In this document: piece after piece, positions 44,836 through 53,383 of the stretch
How positions within the stretch are numbered: the first letter of the stretch is position 1
Layout of the letters: each line of letters starts with the position of its first letter
Assembly: GCA_933228895.1 (NCBI GenBank)
Contig: OW121853.1
Coordinates: 7,508,494-7,572,493 of the forward strand
DNA: 64,000 bases
Source: Platycnemis pennipes
Lineage: Eukaryota > Arthropoda > Insecta > Odonata > Platycnemididae
Direction of reading: 5' to 3'
Notes under the pieces: generated by a model
What the model saw: the letters and a program-made list of their open reading frames with translations, nothing else
Told to the model about the DNA's origin: nothing
The model's database searches: none
Translations under genes and position numbers: made by a program

Positions 44836-46438
44836 AGGGTAGTTTACCCCATCAAATAAAACCAAATTCATCAATGGCGATTCATGCCCGACCACAAATG
44901 TATTTATTTCACGCGAAATGTTTGGATTTATAAATCCTAGATAACTAGAGAATGGGGGCGTTTACTCGGAACCGAAATCGCAATTTTGTGCACGAAATCG
45001 TTAGATGGAAAGAAGAAAAAAAGAATTTTAGTGAAAAAATTAATCTTATAGCCACAACCATTCACTCATAAATATAAAATTAAAATAAGCAAAAGGTGAC
45101 GCCCACCGAAAAAGCTACTGTGATAATATTGACGTCATTTTCCTCCCGTCCTTGCTGCTTTTAGGGGAAGTGAAGAGAACGGAGGGGGGTTCTCGGAAGG
45201 TCTGCTCGCACATATGCTGTCGCAACTGCTCCTGTTGGCAGAGTTAGCTGTGTCCCCCCCCCATTGCGATAAAGCAAAGTAGCTTCGCGGGCTCAGTTGT
45301 GATTGGACGAAGTCGTTATACGTCAAAGGTTGCACCAAGCCCACTTTCCCGAAAGCGTTAATAACATCAGTTTTTCGTCGCTTATAACTCGGGAAATAAT
45401 TGTCGGATCAAAAAACGGAAAAATAAAGGTGTATTTATTTTACAAACTGTATCATATTCGGCAATAAAAAACATGGTAAACGACCCCATCAAACGTTAAT
45501 TTTAAAAGCTTTGAAAAAAATTGAAAAAGGTCAGAAATGGCGGGGTGCGTTGCCATCTTGCTGACGTAACAGGTATAGTGTTTACGTTGCGAGGCATAGT
45601 ATTAATATTCGTATTTCCTGAACTTTTCCATTATATTTCAGAGGCCCTAAGCTCTAATTAATTATGTGTTAATAATAAATAGCCTATGAATACTATCAAT
45701 GTTTGAAAAGTCTCCTCCGTTAATTATGGTTAATTAATGGTCGTTATATATTATAGTCTCTAAAGGGCTTTCAGCTCTCGGTGGAGTCCACTGCTACCGC
45801 GAAGCATATGGCGTGAAATTCGCGCGAATATGGGCCAACTTCACGGAATGCTGAGTAAAATGAACACTAATCGTTTTTAAATGAATCAACTGATGAAATA
45901 ATTTTAAATAAATAAATAAAAGTTGATCATAATATATTAACTGAATAAATGTAGGTACCTCAGATACTTGTTAATAAGCTTTAACGGAGTGCAGCGTCTG
46001 CTTGGAAGCTTCCGCAGCACCATCTAATGGCAGGTAGAGGAATGAGTGTCACGTCACACGTGTACGATTTGCGTCATGCAATAGTTTGCCATCGCGTTTC
46101 CGCACCGTTGATTTTTTCACTTTTTGATTAATGTGGAAAAATACCTGACATCGTTATAAAATCAAAAAGCTTACAATACGTACTCCAGAGGCCACAATAT
46201 TTCGATCAAGACAGTAAAAAAATAATAGGAGACTGTGCCTTGTTTGCCCTGATTAGTTGGCTGACGTTTCTCGTTAGAGGAAGCCGATCGCGAGCGATAT
46301 ACTGTTTGACTTCTCATTCGTGACCGAGGCGTATCATATTCACCTCGAAGACTTCCTTCACGGGACCGCTCTGAACCAGCCCCCTCACCCCCCTCCAGTT
46401 ATAAACCTTCGATCGGCAAAACAATTGGAGACTACCCC
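44836..46438. mobile_element. AGGGTAGTTT element (copy 2), interrupted by a MITE and with a duplicated end
   Basis: Left terminus AGGGTAGTTTACC and right terminus GAGACTACCCC, flanked by AT on both sides. A GGGGNCGTTTAC MITE sits at 44954-45487. About 190 bp of extra sequence precedes the right end, bounded by two versions of the terminal block: TTCGATCAAGACAG then GGAGACT at 46200-46235, and TTCGATCGGCAAAACA then GAGACTACCCC at the end. It is therefore a longer variant than copy 1, with a tandemly repeated terminus. Confidence 0.8.
44954..45487 (+). mobile_element. GGGGNCGTTTAC MITE (copy 5) inside an AGGGTAGTTT element
   Basis: Runs from GGGGGCGTTTACTCGG to GGTAAACGACCCC, about 534 bp, with AT on each side. 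It interrupts the AGGGTAGTTT element spanning 44836-46438, so it inserted later. Shared internal blocks with the other copies: ACGAAATCGTTAGATGG near one end, GGTGACGCCCACCG in the middle, CCGAAAGCGTTAATAAC near the other end. Confidence 0.85.
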
Positions 46439-46675
46439 ATTAGATCAATGAAGCCTCTTCGAATACCCGATGAAGGGAAGAAAAAACCCCGCCTCTTCAA
46501 CGTCTGTGTGCTTCACGTTTCCTTCAAGAGGAAGTCGGGTTGGAATCTCTATCGACGCTCGGTACCTGCGCAACAGAAATATTTTTACGATATTTGTGTG
46601 GGGTTTTTGGGGAAAAATGACATTTTTGTTAATTTCACGTGAAATTGGCGTGTTCCCTTGGCTGCATGGCATCTG

Positions 46676-46745
46676 CAAAATATCCTGCGAACCACAGCTA
46701 GGGTGTGGGGCAGGGGGTGAACCTACAAGAGGCGTGCATTATAAA
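46676..46745 (-). repeat. Decayed LINE tail fragment
   Basis: ATATCCTGCGAACCACAGCT followed by AGGGTGTGGGGCAGGGGGTG is a diverged copy of the shared LINE A/B tail. No body is attached. Confidence 0.55.
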
Positions 46746-46975
46746 TTAGTCGTTGACATCTCCACGCACAAAATACACCGCCAGCCCCTACAGCACACTT
46801 GTACTGACTTGCAGAGGAGATTGTAGGTGTAAATGTAGGTGCAATCAACGTCCCCAGCTCTCTTGTATTTCCCCAAACGAAACTCATTCCTATCAGTATC
46901 ATTTCTGCCAACAAAATTTCACAAAGAAGAAAAAACTCCCTATTTCCACATGAAAACTTTTTAATGAAGACGTAC

Positions 46976-47005
46976 GACCGGTTTCACCCGCTAGAGCATC
47001 ATCAG
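46976..47005 (-). ncRNA. Hammerhead-ribozyme-like core of the Penelope-like element
   Basis: On the minus strand the order is CTGATGA, a short helix (weak, with G-T pairs), GAAAC, then CGGTC. This matches the hammerhead layout CUGANGA / helix II / GAAA / minimal helix III (ACCGGT) / cleavage after GUC. The flanks GTACGT and ATGCAC can form most of helix I with one mismatch. Penelope-like elements are known to carry minimal type I hammerheads of this form. Activity is untested. Confidence 0.55.
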
Positions 47006-47169
47006 GTGCATAAGACAACCACAAGTATATATACCCTCACGTAGGGTTAGGGTGGTGGGGAGGGGAAGGGGAGCGATGGGAATGGATGAGATGGATAATG
47101 GATGAGGGGGGCTGACACTTTTGTGTGGTGTTGAATCCGGTGGGGAGGGGGCGAATAGTGCAACCACTT

Positions 47170-47482
47170 CTAAGATGGAGCACTTCATTCGCCAGGTTGT
47201 CTCTCTTTCCATTGAGGAGGATATCTTAGTGTTCAAGGGCATCTAACCTTCGCCCTTTTCTTTGGAAGTGGAGTGGAGTGACTTGGAAATCACTCCAATG
47301 CCCTGCGTCAATTAAATGTTTAGCGAAGTGTGACCTGTCGGGCTGGTTGTGTGAGTAGGCACGGATATGTTCCATTTTTCTAATATTAAAACTCCTGCCC
47401 GTTTGCCCGATGTAGATCGTACTGCAATCTCCACACTGCACTTTGTACACACCTGAACATTTTTCTGGGTCTTGGTCACAAT
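47170..47482 (-). pseudogene. GIY-YIG endonuclease domain of the Penelope-like element
   Basis: Directly after the MITE the frame resumes with CSGVYKVQCGDC, then IYIGQTGRSFNIRKMEH. These are the GIY-YIG core (here GVY...YIG) and the downstream Arg region typical of Penelope-like endonucleases. It continues with HFAKHLIDAGH. An in-frame stop follows DALEH, after which a similar frame (DILLNGKRDNLANEV) continues. This domain nicks DNA at the insertion site. It belongs to the same ORF as the RT upstream: removing the MITE and one copy of its AT duplication leaves the frame open. Confidence 0.8.
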
Positions 47483-48013
47483 GGGGGCGTTTACTCCTTA
47501 CGGAAATCGCAATTTTGTACACGAAATCGTTAGATGGAAACGAAAAAAGAATTTTAGTGAAAAAATTAATCTTCTAACCGCAACCATTCACTCATAAATC
47601 AAAAATTAAAATAAGCAAAAGGTGACGCCCACCGAAAATGCTGCTGTGATAACATTGACGTCATTTCCCTCCCGTCCTTGACTGCTTTCAGGGGAAAGGA
47701 AGGGAGTGGAGGGGGGTTCTCGGAAGGTCTGTTCGCACAGATGCTGTCGAAATCGCTCCCATTGGCCGAGTCAGCTGTGTCCCCCCCTTTGCGATAAGGC
47801 GAAGTAGCTTCGCAGGCTCAGTTGTGATTGGACGAAGTCGATATACGTCAGAGGTTGCACCACGCCCACTTTTCCGAAAGGGTTAAAAACATCAGTTTTT
47901 CGCCGCTTATAACTCGGGAAATAATTGTCGGATCAAAAAACGGAAAAATACGTGTCTTTTTATTTTACAAACTCTATCAGATTCGGCAATTAAAAAATAT
48001 GGTAAACGACCGC
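47483..48013 (+). mobile_element. GGGGNCGTTTAC MITE (copy 6) inside the Penelope-like element
   Basis: Starts GGGGGCGTTTACTC and ends GTAAACGACCGC, imperfect terminal inverted repeats of about 12 bp. It is flanked by AT on both sides. The interrupted Penelope frame is open again if the insert and one AT are removed, which fixes the target as AATT with a 2-bp duplication. No protein is encoded. Confidence 0.85.
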
Positions 48014-48748
48014 ATTATGGTAGTTAAAAATGGAACCTATATTTTTCTTCGTATAAAAAGCTATTCTGTGCTTTGACTTCGGGAGGAGCTTCGTCATTTT
48101 TTGAGTTGTTCCGTTTAAAAACTGTATTCTCACCCAGCGGGTTTCGTTAACATAATTGGGCATGGTTTTGTAGATAAGCCTACCAGCCATATCCTATCGT
48201 TTTTTACGAAGGAGTTTATCTGCTATGGAGGTAGGATAACCATTCGCTGTGGACATGTGTTTGATGATGTTGACCTCCTTATTAAAATTGTCTACCGAGG
48301 GTGGTATGGCCAAAAGTCTACTAACCATCGAGTGAAATGAGGCTAATTTATGAGAAATATGGTGCCGAGATGTGGAGTGAATGACGTGGTCAGTGAAGGT
48401 AGGTTTACGAAATACAGAAAAATCAAAACGACCCTTGTCAATGGAAATGGTAATATGCAAAAAGTTCAAAGAGTTGTAGCCACCCATTTCTGTAGTGAAC
48501 TGGATATTTGGACACAATGAATTGAGCCACACTACAAACTTATCCAACTGCCGTCTGGTTCCTGTCCACACACAAAGGATGTCGTCCACATACCGGTGAT
48601 AGGACGAAATATTCTTCAGGAGCGGTTGTTGGGCCTGGAACATGCGCTTTTCAAAGCCATCCATGAAGAGATCCGCCAATGAAGGGGACAAGGGGGAACC
48701 CATGGCTAGACAATGCTCTTGATGAAAAAACTACAGAGTACTGGAACT
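48014..48748 (-). pseudogene. Penelope-like reverse transcriptase fragment
   Basis: The frame begins just upstream of AMGSPLSPSLADLF, the RT motif preceding the catalytic block. It continues through HRYVDDILCVW, where YVDD is the catalytic metal-binding motif, and then a Penelope-type thumb region (FRKPTFTDHVIHSTSRHH). A frame change at about 48190 precedes the connector ending in IGSIFNYHN, where the MITE at 47483-48013 interrupts it. The N-terminal half of the RT is absent, as expected for a 5'-truncated copy. The RT would copy element RNA primed at a nicked chromosomal site; this copy cannot be functional. Confidence 0.85.
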
Positions 48749-48833
48749 TGGAAATACAGAGTTTTTTCTTCTTTGTGAAATTTCCACCAAGTTACCGCCG
48801 ATACTGTTAATTTTATTTTTTCAACAAAATTTC

Positions 48834-49780
48834 GCGGTAAATCATTCTTTTGCAACTCTAATCATCGCTTGACCGCCGTCGTAACCACAATCATCGTGAC
48901 CTTTGTACAATTTACCTTTAGCTTATTTTAATTTTTGATTTATGAGTGAATGGTTGTGGTTAGAAGATTAATTTTTTCACTGAAATTCGTTTTAATTTTC
49001 CATCTAAAGACTTAGTGTACAAAATTTCGATTTCGGTTCCGAGTTCCCATTTGATTAACCGTTCTGATTAAAAGTATTGAGTTATCCATAGCTTAATATT
49101 TGAAGTCGAGATACACGATTCTTTATTTCAATTATCGGTATCGTAGACCTTAAAAATAAAATTTAACAGTCAGTTTTGTGAATAGGCGGTAGAACAAGTA
49201 CAGTCAAACCAACATATTCACTGTTTTTATGCCTGAATTTTTGTGTTTTATCGGGTTCACTATATTTGGAAAAAAATAGTTTTTCAAGTCCGTGAGACAA
49301 CGCACCTCATGTCAATACATCCTCCATTCTGAATAATGAAACCTCAGCTCTAATCCTAGAGTCCATTTCTCCGGCATCGAAGCAATCCTCGAACCTTTAT
49401 CGAATGTCAGTTAGTTTCTTTTCGGAGTGGTTTGCCGGAAAGAAGCGAACGCCTTGGCTCCAGATTCGATGTGAGGTGCTCCTTAAAAGGTGGCACCAAG
49501 TCGATGTATCGATCTATCGACCGCGCCGACGTCAATTTAACCCGTTGGGACGCTTTCTTTTTCTTCCTTGCCTCTCCGTGATTAATCATGCCTCGCCACC
49601 ATGTTAAGTGCATGTTTTCACCACTTCTCGTCCCTTTGAGTTGCGAAAACGTCCGTTGTCTCTCTGTCGCATCAAAGTATACCCTCAGTGTACTGAAGCC
49701 AACCTACAAAGGTCTTTCGCCGAGGGCGGTGTCTTTCTAAAAAGTTAAAGAATTTCAGCGTTGAAGAATGAAGAAAAAAT
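48834..49780. other. No gene seen
   Basis: AT-rich DNA with a MITE stub at 48917-49044; otherwise unremarkable. Confidence 0.35.
48917..49044 (-). repeat. Truncated end of a GGGGNCGTTTAC MITE
   Basis: About 130 bp corresponding to one end of the family: GCTTATTTTAATTTTTGATT, then GAATGGTTGTGGTTAGAAGA, ending in TTTCGGTTCCGAG without the GTAAACGCCCC terminus. Confidence 0.7.
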
Positions 49781-49793
49781 TGAAACATTATTG

Positions 49794-50091
49794 CAGTGGA
49801 TGGTAGAGGCCAAGACTTTGTGGAATTCCATAATATAGGATGAGAAGTAAAACTTTAGCGTTCCACAGGGTAAAAAGATTTATTTCGACATCTGATCTCT
49901 ACCCTCCTTTCCCCGCCCCCCCCCCTCTCCGCCCGATCCTTACCCCCCCCTTCCCTTTGGACCCCTATATATTCATGTGCCTCATCTTTTTCTTGTACAT
50001 GTACCTGATGATGCTTCAGTGAAGTGAAACATGTCGAAATAAATCTTTTTACCCTGTGGAACGCTAAAGTTTTACTTCTCATCCTATATTA
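49794..50091. mobile_element. Fold-back insertion 3 (perfect 63-nt inverted arms, 13-bp target duplication)
   Basis: TGAAACATTATTG is repeated at 49781-49793 and 50092-50104. After the left repeat comes a single-copy extension of about 35 nt, then a left arm 49829-49891, a 139-nt spacer, and a perfectly complementary right arm 50031-50093. The spacer contains a hammerhead-like core ending at the start of the right arm. This is the same layout as insertions 1 and 2 and the Penelope-like element, with a longer spacer. Confidence 0.8.
50005..50035 (+). ncRNA. Hammerhead-like core in fold-back insertion 3
   Basis: CTGATGA at 50005-50011, a 4-5 bp helix II (GCTTC-AGT-GAAGT), GAAAC at 50026-50030, and ATGTC. 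ACATGT allows a two-pair helix III, and cleavage would follow GTC at 50035. The CUGANGA and GAAA elements are intact. Helix I is not convincing beyond one pair. Confidence 0.45.
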
Positions 50092-50113
50092 TGAAACATT
50101 ATTGTCCACACAA

Positions 50114-50140
50114 TGGGGGTGTTTACTCGGAGCTGAAATC
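50114..50140 (+). repeat. 27-bp stub of a GGGGNCGTTTAC MITE end
   Basis: GGGGGTGTTTACTCGGAGCT followed by GAAATC matches the first 27 bp of the family, preceded by AAT. The rest of the element is missing. It lies 10 bp after the fold-back insertion at 49794-50091. Confidence 0.5.
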
Positions 50141-50999
50141 TGGTGACACAGTCTCCTCTCTTCAGCGACTGTGAACACTCTCCCAAGACTCGGAACTAAA
50201 AGGGACGTGAAGAACCAGAGGTGTGCTGGAATGGAATATCCTCCTCGCTTGTGCTTTCTGCTGTGGGACGACATTTAATGAGGTTGATCCGAAAAGTGAA
50301 AGTCATGTCATTTTTTTTATTTTCAACACTTATAGAACTAAAGTTCCTCTAACTAATAAAGTAAAGATAATTACACCAATCCATACTCCTTTTTCCTCAA
50401 ATTGCATTTGAAATTACATACGATTAACGGCGAGAGTGGCCGTCACATGGGAATATAACGTTTAAAAATACCATAGTGTCATGTCTTTTTTTCAGCAAAA
50501 AACTGACATTTTATGCGTAATTTCACAAGCAATAAAATGACACGAAAAAAAGGCATCAACCTACTGTATTTTTCGCTAAATCCACCAATTTCTGCGCTTA
50601 TAGCAGACGAAATGCGTTAGTTGTTTTCAATTGGCGCTGCGGTCGCTCTAGCCAAAATGCATGGTTTATGATTAATATCATCACTAATGAGATATTAAAG
50701 CATATTTCAGAAAAATATTATAACATAACGTTTGGTAGTAATATTCTGGCGTTATACATTAGTAAATTAAATGAGTACATGAATTTATTTCTTTAAAGTA
50801 AATGCTGAATTGACTCCATCGTCGAGCTGATTAAAATTGTCATAAAAATTAAATCCTTCGACTTCACATCGTATTTCTTGTGATACTTATGACTTTCAAT
50901 AGCTTAGGTAATTTTCTTTGTGAATTGAGGATCACTTAGCAGGCATATACGCGTACTTAAATTAATAAGATTCCTCAGGCAACTTGACTCAAGCAGTCG

Positions 51000-51945
51000 C
51001 GAGCCAATGTCCTTAATACCCTCTTATTTTGCGATGAACACATGTTTTCCTCTTTCGCCATGTCTTCACTATCGAGAACCAAAACAGAGTTAACTGCATT
51101 AAGGATCGCACCACTTCCACGCTTCGCCCGCGACGAGCCAGCAACTGCGGCCAGCTTGTAACAAACGAGCATCGGGAGGCCGTTCCCAGTGCTTTTGGCT
51201 GATCGACTGCCGGGGGCGTGTGCGGCAAAGGGGGCAGGAGGAGTCGGTCACAGGAGACTGGGGCGGCAGGGGCCGTGTGGATTGCCCCCCGCCCCTGTTT
51301 GGGGAGAGCGAGCAACTCCGCTTGTGTGTGTGTGGGGCAGGCATCCGCTCTCCGAATTCATTATTTAGCGCCGAGTGTGTTGGGAGGGGGAGGAGGGTTA
51401 GGGTGAGGACAGGAGCGCTGCGACAGCAACAATCGCCTTGACAACCAAACAACCAACAGCCCCTGCCACTCTCCGCCCACAAGCCGATCCCACCCCACCC
51501 ACCCTCCGTGAGCTGCGCCGTATCCAAACAGACACCCTCCTGCCCCCTGGCACCTCGACCGCCCCACCCCCTCCACGGGGAGAACAATGCTAATGCCGCC
51601 GCGATCCTCACCTGCGCCAACCGGAACACTCTCTCCTCCCCCTCGGTTGGCGTGGAGGGGCGTGGCGGGCGAGGGCGTGGCCCCAAGCAAGGCCCCTCCA
51701 ATCCCCTTGTGGATGCGGCGCTCCCATTGGTCGGCGAGCTGCGGGGAGGCGGGGCCAGCGCGCGCGCCGCCGATTGCTCAGCGGGGGGCGGGAGGGGAAG
51801 GGTGGGGGCATTGTCAGACACCCCCCTCCCTCGCTCTCCCCAGCAAGGGGTGCCAACCCCCTCTTCTCCACCATCGCCCTCAACCCCCTGGTCCTCTCCG
51901 AACCCTGAACGGGAAAGGAAGGGAACACCAGCGCCACCTGGGCAG
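51000..51945 (+). promoter_or_regulatory. GC-rich CpG island upstream of FoxG
   Basis: The base composition jumps from AT-rich to strongly GC-rich and CpG-dense here and stays so through the FoxG coding region. An inverted CCAAT (CCCATTGG, about 51723) and several GC boxes (GGGGCGGG-like, about 51740-51800) lie within 250 bp of the TATA box. Long open frames in this stretch on both strands are composition artefacts: they are Pro/Gly/Arg-rich without domains. Probably the proximal promoter and enhancer region. Confidence 0.55.
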
Positions 51946-51985
51946 TATATAACTCCTCCCCCCTCCCCGCCAACCGCTCACTAGT
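51946..51985 (+). promoter_or_regulatory. Candidate core promoter of the FoxG gene (TATA box and initiator-like site)
   Basis: TATATAA at 51946-51952 is followed about 30 bases later by an initiator-like TCACT with A at 51980. That would give a 5' leader of about 186 nt before the FoxG ATG. Motif and spacing are seen in the sequence; use as the transcription start is inferred. Confidence 0.5.
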
Positions 51986-52157
51986 GACGAGGACTTTGGA
52001 CGAGGAGCACGCGTGTCTGGCAATTGTTTCCCGTGCGTGACCCTAGCAGCAACTCCCGTGGTCCACCTTGTTCCGTGGAGCTAATCGTCAGTGTCTCCCG
52101 CGTGTTTGTTTGTGTGTTCGTGTGTGCAGACGGCGTCCCAGCGCGCGTCCGGTCCGC

Positions 52158-52172
52158 ATGACAACATGGTGA
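52158..52172 (+). promoter_or_regulatory. Four-codon upstream ORF overlapping the FoxG start codon
   Basis: An ATG eight bases before the FoxG ATG opens a +1-frame mini-ORF (Met-Thr-Thr-Trp-stop). Its TGA lies just after the FoxG ATG, so the two overlap. Such an arrangement can lower initiation at the main start. The geometry is direct; any effect on translation is inference and depends on where the transcript starts. Confidence 0.4.
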
Positions 52173-53383
52173 AGGTGGATGGCCCCGTGGTGCCCGCCAT
52201 GGCCGCCCGCACTCCGCTCAAGTCCTCCTTCAGCATCTCGTCCATCCTCCCGGAGACGGCGTCTCGGCCGCCGAGCCCGCCCCCGCCGCGCCCCGACGCC
52301 TCCGACGACGACGAGGACCTGGACGTGACGGGCGAGGAGGAGGAGGCGACGCCCGCCGACGCCTCGACGCCCCCGCCGCCCTCCTCCGCCGCGCCCTCCG
52401 AAGACGGCAGCAAGAAGAAGCACGAGAAGCCGCCGTACAGCTACAACGCGCTCATCATGATGGCAATCCGGCAGAGCCCGGAGAAGAGGCTCACGCTCAA
52501 CGGCATCTACGAGTTCATCATGAAGAACTTCCCGTACTACCGGGACAACAAGCAGGGCTGGCAGAACTCCATCCGGCACAACCTCTCGCTCAACAAGTGC
52601 TTCGTGAAGGTGCCGAGGCACTACGACGACCCCGGCAAGGGCAACTACTGGATGCTGGACCCTTCCAGCGAAGACGTCTTCATCGGCGGCACGACAGGGA
52701 AGCTGCGGAGGCGGTCGACGGCCGCGTCGCGGTCTCGCCTCGCCGCCTTCAAGCGCACCGTGGTGGCGGGGGGCCTGTTCCCCGGGCCCCCCTACTCCCC
52801 CGCCGGCCACCCCTGGGCCCTGGGGCCCCTGGGGCACCTCTACGCCTCCCCCCCGCCCCCGCCGCCGCCCCCGCCCATCTACCGCTACGCGCACCCCGCC
52901 GCGGCGATGGCAGCCGCCGCGGCCGCCGCCGCCGCCTCCATGGGGCCCTACCACTCGTACCACTCGGCCCTGCTGCCCCCGGCGGGCCTCCCCAAGCCCA
53001 CCCCCACGCACGCCTTCTCGGTGGAGCGGCTGCTGGCCCCCGCGTCGACGTCGGAGGGCCCGTCGCCCCTGGCGGGGCCGCTCCGGCCCGGGGTGACCCT
53101 CCCGCCCCTCCTCTACCCGCCCGGGGGCCCGCACTACGACTTCTACGCCACGCTTCGGGCCCTGGGGCCCGCGGCCGCCGCCGCCCTGCTCGCTCACCAC
53201 CACCACGCCCCCGCCGCGCCCTCGTCGTCCGCCGCACCGTCCGCCACGACGGCCGTGGGGCCCACCTCGTCCTCCTCCTCCTCGTCGGCAGCGTCCTCGG
53301 GAGCCGTGGCCCCCGGTTCGAGCCCCGAGCCCACAGCTCCGGTCATCTTCAAGCCCGTGAGTGTAATGGCGAGGCCCAGCTAG
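52166..53383 (+). CDS. slp: FoxG / sloppy-paired forkhead transcription factor, intronless
   Basis: Encodes 405 residues with one uninterrupted forkhead DNA-binding domain at about residues 88-182. It runs from [20 protein letters not shown] through the recognition helix [18 protein letters not shown] to the FoxG-type wing ([19 protein letters not shown]). Near the N-terminus, residues 22-28 (FSISSIL) form an eh1 motif of the kind that recruits Groucho/TLE co-repressors. A second FSVERLL at about 285-291 is eh1-like. The flanks are low complexity: Pro/Ser and an acidic run at 35-62, and Pro, Ala, His and Ser homopolymers after residue 200. FoxG proteins are nuclear, usually repressive regulators; insect sloppy-paired acts in segmentation, head and neural patterning. 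The frame is open upstream to 52091, but the ATG at 52166 (context acaacATGg) is its first ATG. The lack of introns matches Drosophila slp genes. No second slp paralogue is seen in the window. Confidence 0.95.
   Translation: MVKVDGPVVPAMAARTPLKSSFSISSILPETASRPPSPPPPRPDASDDDEDLDVTGEEEEATPADASTPPPPSSAAPSEDGSKKKHEKPPYSYNALIMMAIRQSPEKRLTLNGIYEFIMKNFPYYRDNKQGWQNSIRHNLSLNKCFVKVPRHYDDPGKGNYWMLDPSSEDVFIGGTTGKLRRRSTAASRSRLAAFKRTVVAGGLFPGPPYSPAGHPWALGPLGHLYASPPPPPPPPPIYRYAHPAAAMAAAAAAAAASMGPYHSYHSALLPPAGLPKPTPTHAFSVERLLAPASTSEGPSPLAGPLRPGVTLPPLLYPPGGPHYDFYATLRALGPAAAAALLAHHHHAPAAPSSSAAPSATTAVGPTSSSSSSSAASSGAVAPGSSPEPTAPVIFKPVSVMARPS

Larger units (their letters stand above)
46909..48833 (-). mobile_element. 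Penelope-like retroelement, 5'-truncated, with terminal inverted repeats and 12-bp target duplication
   Basis: CAACAAAATTTC flanks the element on both sides (46909-46920 and 48822-48833), so it looks like a target-site duplication. Just inside are inverted repeats of 34 bp with two mismatches (46914-46947 and 48750-48783). A single-copy extension of about 38 nt lies between the right arm and the right duplication. The body encodes, on the minus strand, part of a reverse transcriptase followed by a GIY-YIG endonuclease, the domain order of canonical Penelope-like elements. A GGGGNCGTTTAC MITE splits the coding region. A hammerhead-like core lies near the 3' end (46976-47005). It is disabled by 5' truncation, the MITE and a stop in the endonuclease C-terminus. 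Confidence 0.85.

Noticed and set aside
51099..51984. Long open frames on both strands upstream of FoxG
   Set aside because: Pro/Gly/Arg-rich with no domain; explained by CpG-island composition.
52091..52165. Upstream extension of the FoxG protein from 52091
   Set aside because: It would need a GTG start; the first in-frame ATG is at 52166, and the extension has no resemblance to FoxG N-termini.
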